The notes below the pieces were generated by a model that was given only the letters and a program-made list of their open reading frames with translations, had not been told where the DNA came from and did no database searches. The position numbers and the translations under genes are program-made. 64,000 nt of DNA from Polyodon spathula. Lineage: Eukaryota; Chordata; Actinopteri; Acipenseriformes; Polyodontidae. The stretch covers positions 75,885,118 through 75,949,117 of the forward strand of contig NC_054537.1 of the NCBI RefSeq assembly GCF_017654505.1. The letters are read 5' to 3'. Shown here piece after piece: positions 37,858 through 51,100 of the stretch (position 1 is the stretch's first letter; the number at the start of each line of letters is the position of its first letter).

Positions 37858-39467
37858 GTGCCTATAGAAAGTCTACACCCCCTTTCAAAATGTTCACCTT
37901 TTGTTGCCTTATAGCCTGGAATTAAAATAGTTTTTTTGTTTGTTTTTTTTTTTTTTTTATTTATCTACACATCCTACTCCACAACTTCCAAGTGAAAAAA
38001 ATATTCTAGAAATTTGTAGAAAATTAATTAAACATAAAAACTGAAATAGCTTGGTTGGGTAAGTGTCCACCCCCCTTGTAATAGCAATCGTAAGTTACCT
38101 CAAGTGTAGCCAATCGCCTTCAAAATCACACACCAAGTTAAGTGGCCTCCACCTGTGTTAAGTTGTAGTGATTCACATGATTTCAGGATAAATTCAGCAG
38201 CTTCTGTGGGTTCCCTCTGCTGAGTAGTGCAATTCAAAGCAAAGACTCAACCATGAGCACCAAGGTGCTTTCAAAACAATTCCAGGACAAAGTTGTTGAA
38301 AGGCACAGATCATGGGATGGGTATAAAAAAAAAAAAAAATCAAAGCTTGAAATATCCCTTGGAGCACAGTCAAGACTATTATTAAGAAGTGGAAGATGTA
38401 TGGAACCACCAAGACCCTGCCTAGATCAGGCCATCCCTCCAAACTGGATGACTGAGCAAGAGGAGACTGATCAGAGAGGCTACCAAGAGGCCAATGGAAA
38501 CTTTGCAAGAACTACAGGCATTTATGGCCAAGGCTGGTCAAAGTGTGCATGTGACAACAATATCCCAAGCACTCCACAAATCTGGCCTATATGATAGGGT
38601 GGCAAAAAGAAAGCCATTACTCGAGAAAGCCCACCTTGAATCCCATTTGAAGTATGCAAAAAACACAGGAGATTGTGTAGCCATGTGGCAAAATTTTTTG
38701 TGGTCTGACGAAGCTAAAATTGAACTTTTTGGCCTAAATGCAAAGTGTTATGTTTGGCGTAAACCCAACACAGCGCATCACCCAAAGAACACCATCCCTA
38801 CTGTGAAGCATAGTGGTGGCAGTATCATGTTATGGGGATGTTTCTCAATTGCAGGGACTGCTGTACTTGTCAGGATAGATGGGGAAATGAATGGAGCAAA
38901 GTACAGAGAAGTCCTTGAGGAAAACCTGCTGCCCTCTCCAAGAAAGCTGAAACTGGGACAGAAGTTCACTTTTTCAGCATGTCAACGACTCAAAGCACAC
39001 AGCCAAAGCTACACTGGAGTGGCTAAGGAACAAAAAGGTAAATGTCCTTGAGTCGCCCATTCAGAGCCCCGACCTAAATCCAATCAAAAATTTGTGGCAT
39101 GACTTGAAGATTGTTGTCCATCAACTTGACAGAGCATGAACAATTTTGTAAAGAAGAATTGTCAAATATTTTCAAATCTACAGTAGGTGTGCAAAGTTGG
39201 TAGAAACCTATCCCAACAGACTCAGAGCTGTAATTGCTGCCAAAGGTGCTTCCACCAAGTATTAATTCAGGGGGCTGGAGACTTATCCAATTATGATCTT
39301 TCAGTTTTGTGTTTTTAATATATATATTTTTTTCTCTTTAACAGTGTGGAGTATGGTGTGTAGATAAGTGGGGGGGGGGGGAATCTTCATTTAAATGCAT
39401 GAAACTGAGGCATTGACACAACAAAATGTGAAAAAAGTTCAAGGGGGTGTAGACTTTCTGTAGTGTG
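37856..39467 (+). mobile_element. Tc1-like DNA transposon, near full length, inactive
   Basis: The terminal repeats (CAGTGCCTATAGAAAGTCTA and the complement of TGTAGACTTTCTGTAG) enclose about 1.6 kb, the usual size of Tc1-like elements in fish. The plus strand encodes a damaged transposase. Its start MSTKVLSKQFQDK is at 38253, with a frame break near the A13 tract at 38328-38339. The main open part (38494-39051) holds the first Asp context [13 protein letters not shown] and [21 protein letters not shown] frameshift near 38972 disrupts the second Asp region, where DNDPKH has become VNDSKH. The catalytic Glu motif NPIEN reads NPIKN (near 39082). Same family as 13843-15121. Confidence 0.94.
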
Positions 39468-39482
39468 TGTGTGTGTGTGTGT
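39420..39482. repeat. (TG)n at the right end of the Tc1-like element
   Basis: About ten TG units (39463-39482) directly continue the right terminal repeat. Confidence 0.9.
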
Positions 39483-42400
39483 TAATTTAATTGTCTAAAT
39501 AGTTGCCCAAAAATTGTGATTTGCATTTTCAGCAAGCAGAATGTTAAAAGTATCCTTGTGAGATTTCTCCACTGGGCTCCAGGCTCCAAAGGGAAGGTGT
39601 TTATGCATTGGTAGGCTGTTACAGTAGTAGAGACAGAGGCACTGAAAGTCATCCTTCTCGCAAAGATGCAGTGGGGGATTTTGGAAAGTCATTAATCACT
39701 GATTTGCAGCAGTGTAGGAGTGTCTTTTCTACTCTCATCGGCCAATAGAAGCTGGGGTAACAAAGGCTGTCATAGGTTTGTGTCAAGGCATTTCGTAACT
39801 ACAAATGCACTGGTTGGAATCAATTTTATCTAAACTACCTAAGGTTCACTGACGTATACTTAGTATTAAATCAAGTATACTAAAACTGTTCTATCTGACA
39901 GTGTAATATGTAAATGAATTGTTACTTACATTGTTAAAAGGTACAATCCATTATCCAAGTTACTGTATGATTAGAAAAAATAACCTAATGTAGTTCATTT
40001 GAAGTTACTGATAACAAAGGTAATATAATATATTCACATTATAATTATACATTCATAGACAAATAATTTCTCAACATGTGACAATATAATATTATAGTAT
40101 TATAATTAAACAGTGCACAGAGCTTCATTAAATATTGTTAAATACTGAACACTTGACATGTTTTATGTTTATAAACAAGTGTTAAATTACTTTTTAGAGG
40201 GGCCCACAATAAGGTCCTGCACTGGGACCCATCTTTCTCATCCTCCACCACTGTATAATCCTTACAGTGCTAAGCCTTGCAGAGAGCCAGTCCATGAAAA
40301 TCGTATGTTGTACTGTGATGTGATGACAAGCTCAAGTATATTTACTACATTGATAAACGAGGAGAAACTAGGCTGAATCAAACAGTTCAACAACTGAGTA
40401 ACTACATTTTTTAATGTTTTTAAGAAAAAAAGTAGCATAATGTATAAGAAATGGGGGCAGGAACATGCAGATATACTGTCACAAGACAGTTTTCAGTAGA
40501 CCCATGTGATGATGATGATTCATAATAATAATACGGGTTATATTTTCATTTGTAAGTTTGGGTGCCTCCAAATAGCAATAGTAGAACTGCAGATTAATCA
40601 GATGAGCCGATCTCCACCTGCGTTATAAGGGAAGGTCAAATGATTTTCATATGACTAAACAACGAGCAAGGTAAAAATAGAAACCTAGAAACTTCCTGGT
40701 AGCGTTCAATTACATTTTTCAATTACTGTTATAATTTAACTATACAGTAATATCGGCTTTAGTGAAATAGCTTTAATTCTATGCTTAAAAAAAAAAAATC
40801 TAAGGCTGAGATGAAAAAAAAAAAAGTTTCATCCCAAATTTCTTGGTAAATATGACAACAGGATAAAGACATTATGACAACATTTTTAAACATATGACAA
40901 AACATTTAGTAAAATTATATAGTGGCAGGGCAGTATTTATTTACAAACATATTTTCAAATATGTTTTTAATTTCACTGATTTATTGCTTTATAGAACTGG
41001 GGGCTTTGTACTGAACTAAATATGTGCATTTTATAAATAATATTTTGGACTCAAGTCATAGTATAGTGTACAAACAGTGATCAGAGTTTGATACATTTTC
41101 AGTTAATTTCTTCCTCTTCAGTGTTTTATTGTGGCATAATTTAAATAAATCAATGAAGAACATGAGCCACTTGCAGTACAGCAAAATGTACATTACAACT
41201 TGTATCTCTGCGCAAGTTGTGTGACAATTGTGTGTGTGTGTATTTAGTAATAAACATATGCTTGCTTTACATGCAGTTTTGTCTTGAGAATGTGACATAG
41301 CACTCTCATATCAGCACATTCTTCACGCTATAGCATGTGCGCGGCCAAAACATGGTATGGCTAAAAAGGGTGGGGAAATCCACCTCCTCATGATAAAAAG
41401 CCTTGCAAGTTGTCTAAAAACTAAGATTTTTTTTTTGCGTAGCAACCAGTTTGAAAGCTGTACCATAAGTTCAGGAGACTTCAGCAGTGATGATCTGGTT
41501 TGTGATGTAATCTTGCCCAATTTACTACTTTAACTAAAGGCAGTACCAAGTAATTGTTTATTAACAACTGAGATCTGCAATAAATAAAAGTAAAAAATTC
41601 AGTATGTTTTTTTTTTTTTTTTTATTTAGTTATATAATTTTATTTTTTTTAGAATGGCACACTATTCAATGTTTCAAATTGATTTTACTTTATAATGTAG
41701 TTGTTTTATAAGCATGGTTATACAAAATACTGAAGCTGTAAAAAAACAGCATTGTTATAAATAACTAATGAAAGAAAGAAAGCATTGAAAGTTTTTTTTT
41801 TTTTTTTTCTTTTTGTCCCCCATACTTTTGTTATTTTTATGTTTGGTGATCAGATAGCTGATTGCTTTAAGCTTTTCAGTTTTGTTTCCTTTTTGTTACT
41901 TTTTTTTTTTTTTTTTTTTTAGTAGCTAAATAAGGCAGGCTGCATTTGCGATTCTTCAGCACAACCTAAAAACTTCTTGTAAACCCAGTTTAAGAAAGCT
42001 GCACAATATCAGTAACAGGAGTCACCCAAAACTGGAACACTGACAGAAACATTTATATATACCCTCCCAGATTTTTATATTAATTTGTCCATTTGAATTT
42101 TAAAGGAGAGTTTCCCTCCCTAAAAGAAAACTACATTAAAGGCAAATTGCCCGAAATGTACTGCCAATAAGGTGAGACTTACTTTTATTTTTGCATATTA
42201 ACCAAGCCCTTGTTGCGTGAAAAAGAGCCATGTATTGGTAAAGTATATTACTACTACTGTGCTTTCCTCACCTTTGTGAAAATTAATTTGATCTCTGCAG
42301 TGTCAAAAGGTTATTTCTTAAATTGGAATGGAATAGCAGCCCATTCTAGTTTATATATAAAATATTTGACACCATAATACTATATGCAGCCTTTATTATG

Positions 42401-45400
42401 GTATAAAAAATATTCCCAGTATATCAGTCAATAATAAATAAGTGATAATCCTGTACTGTTTTTTTTTTTTTTTTTTTTTCCATGCCACAAGGGGCTAAAA
42501 TTTGCTTGACTTTCGATGTAATTTATAACAGTCTGAAGAAAAATCACATGCTTGGTGGTTAAGACAGCTGTTGTTGTGGTATAGAAATTGTTTTTCTCAT
42601 ATGAACAAACTAATGAACACACAGCCAGCCCCTTGCTGATATTTCTTTACAGCAGTTTCATGTGATGACGAGTTACTGTTATTTACCAAGGTTGCAAAAG
42701 CAGATTCACAACATAAGTAAAGTTTACATGAGCTGATTCGTTTGTAATTTTTCTGCAGAATGTCAACATAACCTTGATCCACTTATAAAACAAAACGTAT
42801 TACAGTAATTATAAGAAATGATGTGATGTAAATAGGAAAGTGTGCAGCTGCAGTGCAGTGACTTCGTTCAACTGTAGAAGACTTTTTCAGAAATGTGAGC
42901 ATTCTTCCTTCTTCAAAGTATATTGTAAGATCCTATACAATCTAGATATACATAGGCAATAATTGTAGCATTAGCATTTATATTGGTCTTAGAGATTTGC
43001 TGTAGTTTTTCTTTATGCACTGCCTACCTCCCAGAGGTAAAAAAAAAAATAAAAATAATAAAAAGCATAGGCCTAATTGTATGGGTTGTAGTCCTACCCA
43101 GCATTAGGCCTACTGCATTACCCAGCATTACTGTAGATCTTAAATCCAGTAATTCAACTCAGAATTGCTAATAAAACAGCATTTTTTAAAATGTATTTAA
43201 TATAAATGGTCCATAGTTTACATTGGCATTGAACTACAAAGCATAGTATTAATAAAATATATAGTAGCTAGCTATTGGTAACCCTTAATACAGAGTGGGT
43301 GCTTTAAAGAGTGAAAGGTTATTTGTTTATTGTTGGAAAGTAAATGATAATATGCTTATGGGATGATGCAGTTTTAAATATAGCAAAAAGCTTTTTTTTT
43401 TTTTTTTACTCTCTGTATATTTGCTGCAACAGCCACCCTGTCTGTTCTAGGATGAGCTGCATTAAAACTATTCAGCAAAAAAAGTGTTTACCATCATTGT
43501 TCAGAAGTGACCTCAGCCAGGCACAGAGATGAGTTCCGTGACTAGGGAGCAATGCAGAACAGAACCAGAATGTCTTTTTGTGAAGTTAAAAATAGCTTAG
43601 GACCTTGGCGCTCAGTGAGGGCTGTTTTGCATATTTAGCAACCCCAGGGCCTCGGGATCCCCGCACCAGTTGGGGAATACCCAGACGACATTTGTATTCC
43701 TTTACCTTGGGCTGTCATCTCCATCATGCTGTGATTCTCTGTTCTGTAAACATAGGAGTATCACTGTGTTACTTTCAAGAATAATGGAACCAGAACAGAG
43801 TTCACTTGTGGTTCAAACTACACAGTAATTACAAAAAGGAATTCTTCTGTAAGTTGGTACTTCAATGATCTCTAGTCTGCCTTGAAAAAGTGCTATTCTT
43901 TACATATTTTAAGTAGTAGGACTTTTTTCCAAAAAAGAATAACACATAGCTAATACCACAGCACAATATTGGTAGATAAGTGAATGGCCTGTTCTAGCTT
44001 TTTTCTTATCGGTGTCTTTTTGTACAAGCCCACAGCTTATTTAAAAAAAATAAGGAGAGAGCGCAAGAGGGAGAGAGAATGTGGGCGATGCAATAACTTG
44101 TGGGCTTCAGTATATCCAGAGACAGGCAGCTAGAACGAAACTATGTAGTCATTTTAATCAAGCAAATAGCTGGATCGCCAATGGATTTCAAGGGACAAAA
44201 AGCAAAGGTAATTTTCACTTTATGTTCCTTGTTGAAAGTTTGCTAATGAATAGGTAAGAATGTTAATTTAGAAGGTATTCTTCAAGACCCTTTCTACTGA
44301 GGATTCATTGAATGATAACCATTATTGTTTTAGATTTGTTTTTTGTTTTTTAAAGATTCTAACAAGAAATATTGATAACTTGGTGCTGATGTAGATAGAA
44401 TTATGAAAACAAAGCTTGACTGGTGGGAATAATTAGTGAGAAACAGACTTGTGCAAAGTAGATCTTTGAAAAATGACGTCAATGAAAGAGCCATTAATAA
44501 AGCTGTTTGATATAATGTGAATGTGCAGTTTTGTTACGAACTCGCAATGCTTGTTGCAGGCATGTTATGTAATTATATAAATTATTGTTTTCATAGAATG
44601 GCAAACTGTGCCACTTACTAAGTTTTGTTTTCCTGTAATATAGGGTAATGTGAAGTTAACTTGTACAGGTATTTAAATAGATAAGAGTTTGTTTCAGAGC
44701 TGATTATGTGTTATACATGTATTAAGCTGTTTTTTTGTTAATTAATATTTACCAGCATGTTCCAGATATTTAGTTATTTTTTAGTATTGTAGTACTTCTT
44801 AGTATTGTATCAAATGTGTTCCCAGTGTGCATTTGACTGCAGTCATTTACGAGTTGTCCGTCAATCTGACTTAACCACATAGGCCCTGCGTTTGATGAGG
44901 GGCAAACCTGTAACACTAGGGCAAAATGCGATTTACCCCCCGATTATGATGACAAAACTTGGTGCAAATGGGAGCAAACTGCCTTTGCCCTGTAATGCGA
45001 TTTTTGTGACATGCTTTGCCCCATTCTTTACGTGTGTTTTAGTGCTCGTGGTCGTCATAACTTGCAGGCTGTGGCCTGATTTGCATGGTAGCTTTGGTAG
45101 CTTTTTATTTTTATGAAGGCACAAAGGGGGGTAACTGCGTTTTCAGTTTATTTGAAACAGAAAAAGTTGTGAAACTTATCATTGCAAAAAAAGGAACATC
45201 AAGTGGTGAACATCATTTTTTATTCTACTTTTACAACAGGATGATTGATAAAAGTTTAAAGTGTCCCCTGCCAGCTAATTTGAATAGAACAAGAGCTTTT
45301 AAAAATTAAGTAGTAGTACAGGTTTGTTCTTGTCGTCTGTTTTCTTGGATTAGTTTGAGTTGAATATGTTAGCAGAGCTATCATGCCAAGGCTGCTTCAA

Positions 45401-46602
45401 AAGGGCAGAACTAAATGTTTGCTACTGGTACTTAAAGAATAATTATGTTTTGTGAAAATATTATCTTGTCTGTTTTTTTTTTTTATTATTATTATTTTAT
45501 ACCTTTCTACAAACAATAAACATTTTCCAGTGTGTTTTGTTTGTACCTTTTTAGTTGTGACCATCTATACCAGTATGTGGTTATTCCACTGTTTTATCAG
45601 CACCTGTGCATGTGGCCAGTACACTGTGCTGGTATAAACATTAGGAAAGATGACTTAATTTTGCAAACCCACAAGAGTATAATACAATACTCACAATGTA
45701 GCCTTACTACTGAACAAATTCTGAAGTAGTTTTCCCAAACATTACCTGTAAAGCAGGACGGCAGCATTTTTGGAATACAAATAGTCCTTTCAGTCCCACA
45801 CGCCGATACACAATAAGAACTTTCAGCAGTATAATAATTCCTTGATCCCTTACCATGGATTCTAGTAACTCATTATTGTTGAATTTTAATATCCTGTAAA
45901 TAATGACCCCTGTGGGTCCTTTGCTGGATTAATGATATTGTGAAAGGAAGTAACTAGCTCAAAGAACAGGCAATAAACAAATAGCTGGATGAAACCATGG
46001 TTGAAAAGGCAGTGTTAAAGTGCAGTGATCCCTGGTTACAGTGTTGTACCTGGTGTGATCTGCTGTTAATTATTAATATTTCCATCTCAAAAAAATGTTT
46101 TAAGCCATATTACAACAAACCAATCCTTTCCCCAATATCTTGACACCAAATTGTGTATTACAAATTACATTAAAGTAATGCATGTACAATTGGATTAGTA
46201 TACACTACAGAGAACACTTGTGTCAACTACTACATACAGTATGCTTTTTTTTTTTTGTATTTTAAGTGGATTGGGAAAAGCCAAGTGTACACACCGTCAT
46301 CAAGATTAGGAACTACAGCAAATCATGTAGGGCAACTTTTCATCTGATGTGTAATGAAAAAATATAAAGTAAAAAGGAAGATTTAAATCAAATTAAAACT
46401 GTTTTAAAGAACAGAAAGGAGCTGTTAAAAACATGTTACCAGAAAGCTTTATCAGTGACAGCACTGCTTGTTGTTGTGGTTTTTCTTTGGAAATGACCAG
46501 GAAATGCACTTCTTCATTAACAGGGGATTAACCCTTTAACAGGTTTACTAGCAGGATTTAGTATAGTGGATTTTTTTAGAGAAATAAAGAACAGGCGAAA
46601 TA

Positions 46603-46964
46603 CAGTTATGGCCAAACATTTAGCATCAACTAGAATTTTAAGATTGAAACATTATTTAAAGAAACATAAACAAAATAAAACAACTATATGGACATAATTT
46701 AGATATTTTATTTAACATCGTGTAATCAAAGAAACTGCAAAATGATATTGCAAAAGCCTACTGGAAGCCATAGTAGTTGTAGTAGTACAATATTTCATGT
46801 TAGATTTTGAAATGTCATATTTTTTAATTTTTGGAAAACTACAAAGTGGTATTATATGCAATATGTTAACATAACATTCAGCAGGTTTAATTTGAATGTT
46901 TAGATTTAACTAATTCAACATTAGTTCAATATATAGAGGGATGCAAAACTTTTGGCCATAGCTG
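46603..46964. mobile_element. Tc1/mariner-type MITE flanked by TA
   Basis: The left end CAGTTATGGCCAAACATTTA and the complement of the right end (TTTTGGCCATAGCTG) are inverted repeats of about 25 bp. TA lies on both sides (46601-46602 and 46965-46966). The interior of about 310 bp is AT-rich and non-coding, so the element would have been moved by a transposase supplied elsewhere. Confidence 0.85.
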
Positions 46965-47593
46965 TACATAGTTTAAAGATAAACATATTAATGATGGGAG
47001 TGTTTCACTGGCTATCTTAAGGAAAATTCCTGGAACGTGACAGCTGGGGCATAAAAAAATAAAACTTATGTTGCAGTTTTGTTGCAGCTCTTACTGTCGT
47101 TGCCTGATTTTATGAAACATGCTACCAACTACAATGGGTATACCCCTTTTCATATTCATTTCAAAGTTATTGTTTAGACAAAGTATTTGCAGGTAAACAT
47201 TTTTGATTAATATCAGTAACTTTTTTTGTGTGCTTTGAATTAATTTTGAAGTACCGTATTTTAACTTATTTATGTTGCTACATAAAAATACAGTGAGTTA
47301 ATGTTCACAAAAAATAAAAAAATATATATGATAGACCAGATTGTTAAAAAATATATCAATAGTAAACAAAAAATAAATATATACTCTGCACAAGCATATA
47401 GGCAGGTAATAGTAATACTAAATCTTTGTTTTAAAAAAAAAAAAAAAAAAAAAAAAGCTTCATATGAAGTGAAAAGCTGATTCGAAGATTATTTTCCTCC
47501 CATCCACGGCACTGACATGTTTTCTTCTGCACTGGCATATTGGGGCTGTAAGCTAAGCAAAAGTGTCATAATTTGTATCAGTATTCTACAACG

Positions 47594-47626
47594 CCCCCCC
47601 ACCCCCCCCCCCCCCCCCCCCCCCCC
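47594..47626. repeat. C7-A-C25 homopolymer tract
   Basis: Seven C, one A, then 25 C. Confidence 0.95.
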
Positions 47627-47711
47627 AGCGCACGCTTTATACGCATTCAGAAAATGCTGAGAATTTCTGACAGCCCCTAAATATGTTCACGATTTTTCTT
47701 TTGAGAAACTA

Positions 47712-47960
47712 TGTGACAGGACAGCATGGAAGGGAGACTCAGACACAGAAGTTGTAGGTTAAGCGCTGAGGTACACGTTTAATAATAATAAATCACAAAC
47801 AAAACACTGGACAGAACAAAACACATTAACAAAATACACGGCACAAGGGCCCAAACAAAAGGTCTACAAAAACACTCAGAGACGTAAATAAACAAACGAG
47901 ACAGGACAGCATGCAACACGAAAACCTTCACCTCTCACCAGCATCAACTCTAACACACGC
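47712..47960 (-). mobile_element. possible LTR fragment
   Basis: Starts TGTGACAGGACAGCATGG, and GACAGGACAGCATG recurs at about 47900. On the minus strand this would be an LTR end (...TGCTGTCCTGTCACA) preceded by a T-rich region. The other end and a target duplication were not found. Confidence 0.3.
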
Positions 47961-48182
47961 TTCACATACTGTATTCTGTTATTATAACAAGAGGTAACTG
48001 ATTCCTGCTCTAGGTACCATACATTTCCTGGAGGTTGAAACTTCACTTCTATTCCTACTGCTTTAGCTTCTTCCTTATTTACCTTGCTTAAACTCTAGAA
48101 TGATAATAACGTTTAAAATTCATGAAAGAATTATGGTCCATATACTGTTCAGAATTTATGCACTATTCTGTTTGTTCAACAG

Positions 48183-51100
48183 GTATCTATGAGCGTGACA
48201 GAAGAATTACAGAAACCATAAAAGGTGTCAAACGAAAAAAAGTGGTTTCTGAAAATCAAATAAAGAAAATCCCCAAGTCACCTGTAAAGAAACCTCCCCA
48301 GTCAAAGATTTGTACATCAGCAGCATCTAAACTTAAAGTAAAGGCAGACACATCCTCCTGTTCGTTCCCTGACCCATCAAATCATTTACACAGTTCACCT
48401 GTACAAAATGGAGACCTGCAAAATGAAAAATCTGCAGTGCAAGATATCCTGCAGAAAAAGAGAGTGAATACAGAGTCCATTGTGGAAGCAACAGATTGTG
48501 AAAGGCCAATGCAGGCAGAGACCCCTGTGGTGCAGAAGCAGTCATTTGATCTGTGTATTGGGAAAGTAGAAGACTGTCAAAATGGTAACAATTTACAATG
48601 TGTAGTGGCTGATAAAACACCCATGTCACAAGAACAGTCAAGTTGCCCGACTGCCACTAAATCGTTGTCAAATGAAAACTGGAACTGTAATCCTGCAGAC
48701 AGCACTTGCATTTCAAATAGTTCCTCCTCTTCAAATGCTAGTGCTTCACTTGAAGTCTTGTTGAAAGCAATGGAGCCAGATCTGAGCTCTTTGACAAAGA
48801 AGAAATCCTATGCTTGTGGTGCCCATATAGGAAAATCAGGACTAAATGATGAGAAACAGCCCACAGGACAAAAGGCTGGAACATCAGATAGTAATTTAAG
48901 GGTTCGAAATAAATCTTCAATGTCACAGCCTGAGTTTGTTTCTGAATCCCATTATTATCCCAGTATTTTACAGTTATCTTCATTAGCAAAAAATGAGCAA
49001 GGACATGATCAAATTGAATCTCATTTACAGTATCGGCATGCATCAACTGGGCAACAAAATTCACAGCAAACTGTTCGGGACTTTGTAAGATCAAGTGGGC
49101 ACCAACATGGTCAAGAAAAACATTGCCTGCAGCAACATTACAGTGTGGCAGAAAACTCTTCACTTACTCATGTTCCTAATTCTTCAAGCCCTCGGGTTCT
49201 TCGCCAGAGCCAGCCAATGATTCATACATGTCAGTCAGTGTCTGCCAGTGTGCCCAGTTCTATACAAGTTCCTGTAACACCTGGGCATAGTCCAACACAA
49301 CTGGCCACAGTTGTGAATCATGGGGCAGAACAGGTTTCCAATATCTCTGTTAGGGAACAGAAACCTAAAAAACAAGGAAAATATGTTTGTGAATATTGCA
49401 GCCGGGCTTGTGCTAAACCCAGTGTCCTCCTAAAGCACATCCGGTCCCACACAGGGGAACGTCCCTATCCTTGTGTCACATGTGGATTTTCTTTTAAGAC
49501 TAAAAGCAATTTGTACAAGCACAAAAAATCCCATGCCCATGCTATCAAGCTAGGCCTGGTCTTGCGTCCAGATTCTAGCAGTGGGACTCTATCACAAGAT
49601 TCTGACAAAGCACTTAGTATTCACTCAGATGTGGATGAAAGCGGTGAAAGTGAGGAGGAATGCGCGCCCGACAAAAGACACTTAGAACTGGAATCAACAC
49701 AAAGTAGTATTATGTCATTTTCTGATAACAGTTTTAAAAAAACAACCCCCATCCCAATCAGTCAGGTTAATGAAACCTTGATTGTTTATGAGACAGCAGA
49801 ATCTGGAGTAGCTCAGAGATCATCAGAACCCAAAGTAACTGCTGCTTTGCCAAAAGTGGTAGTTTACCCTGTAAATGTATCCCCACTGAGGGCCGACAGT
49901 CCAAGAGTGACAGACTCTACCCCCGAGCTAACCACGGCACAGAGGCAAAGGGAATTCCAAACAGCAAGTTTAAGGTCAAGCTTATCGGTGAAGTCTTTGT
50001 TAATAGAGGTTGATAACACAAACCTGCCCCAAGATGACATGAGTGATATTGAGGAGAGGCACAGTAAATCTCCTGGAAGTGGGCATGTACATTTACAAAG
50101 GCAGCAGGCAACAGACTTTTCACAGCATCAGCAAAGCAAGTGCCTTTTAAGTCCAAGGAGCTTAGGCAGCACAGATTCGGGTTACTTTTCAAGATCAGAA
50201 AGTGCAGATCAGACAGTGAGTCCCCCTAGTCCCTTTGTTAAGTTAATACCTACAGCTGAAATAGATGTACATAAAAACATCTCTCCTTGTCCATCTCACA
50301 CTACCCAAGTCATGGTATCAGTAGTGCAGTCAAACTACACAGAGAAGACGTCTGCTCCATCTGGCCAGATGCGTCCACCAATGGAAACAAAGTCACTTGA
50401 AGAGAGAATCTCAAAGTTAATTTCAGATAATGAAGCAGTGGTTGATGACAAGCAGTTGGATAGTGTCAAACCAAGAAGGACATCTCTTTCAAGAAGAGGG
50501 AGCATAGACTCTCCAAAATCTTATATATTCAAAGACTCTTTCCAGTTTGATTTAAAACCTATTGGTAGAAGGACAAGCTCAAGCTCTGATATACCAAAGT
50601 CCCCTTTCACGCCCACAGATAAGTCAAAGCCAGTGTTTCTTCTGTCTGTCCCTTCCCAATATCCATCTATGGACAATTTGCCAATAACTAGAAGTAATTC
50701 TATGCCTACAACACCTGGATACTCAACTCTTCCCCCTAATGTAGCACCTCCACCTCATCTACTGCGAGGTAGTCAGTCATATGATGACAAAATAGGGTCT
50801 GTTTATGATGATGTCTTTGTATCTGGTCCTCCCACCCCGCTTCAGGCAGTCCATCCCCGTACACTTGTGAGACAGACAGCTATTGAGGATTCTTCAACCA
50901 GTGAAGCTCACAGTCTTGCCTCAACACATTCTGTGGATGAAAGCTACCATGGGTCCAGCTTGACCACAGAAATAATGCGAAGAAGTAAATCATGTGAACA
51001 AGGAGTAACTCTAGAGAAGAATAAAAAATCACAGCAAGGCAGAGGGACAATGTATGAATGTGAAACTTGCCGAAACCGATACAGAAAGCTGGAGAACTTT

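Larger units (their letters stand above)
37221..48182 (+). other. HIVEP1: HIVEP1 intron (10.96 kb) between the 54-nt exon and the giant exon
   Basis: The intron runs from the donor AAAG|gtaaca to the acceptor ttgttcaacag|GT, both in matching phase. It contains half of a palindromic element (37611-37756), a (TA)n(CA)n tract, a dead Tc1-like element (37856-39467), a small TA-flanked inverted-repeat element (46603-46964), a C25 run (47602-47626) and an LTR-like fragment (47712-47960). The rest (about 39480-46600) is AT-rich with several T and A homopolymers, and I recognise no gene or RNA in it. A short GC-richer patch at about 43540-43780 is unexplained. Confidence 0.85.

Noticed and set aside
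44181..44207. ATGGATTTCAAGGGACAAAA followed by a GTAATT donor, as an alternative first exon of HIVEP1
   Set aside because: Splicing to 48183 would put the giant exon in the wrong frame and terminate quickly. A non-coding use cannot be excluded but has no support.
48122..48182. ATG at 48122 in frame with the giant HIVEP1 exon, as a possible translation start
   Set aside because: The acceptor TTGTTCAACAG lies at 48172-48182 and the phase matches the 54-nt exon. The peptide before it has no resemblance to HIVEP1, so these codons are intronic.
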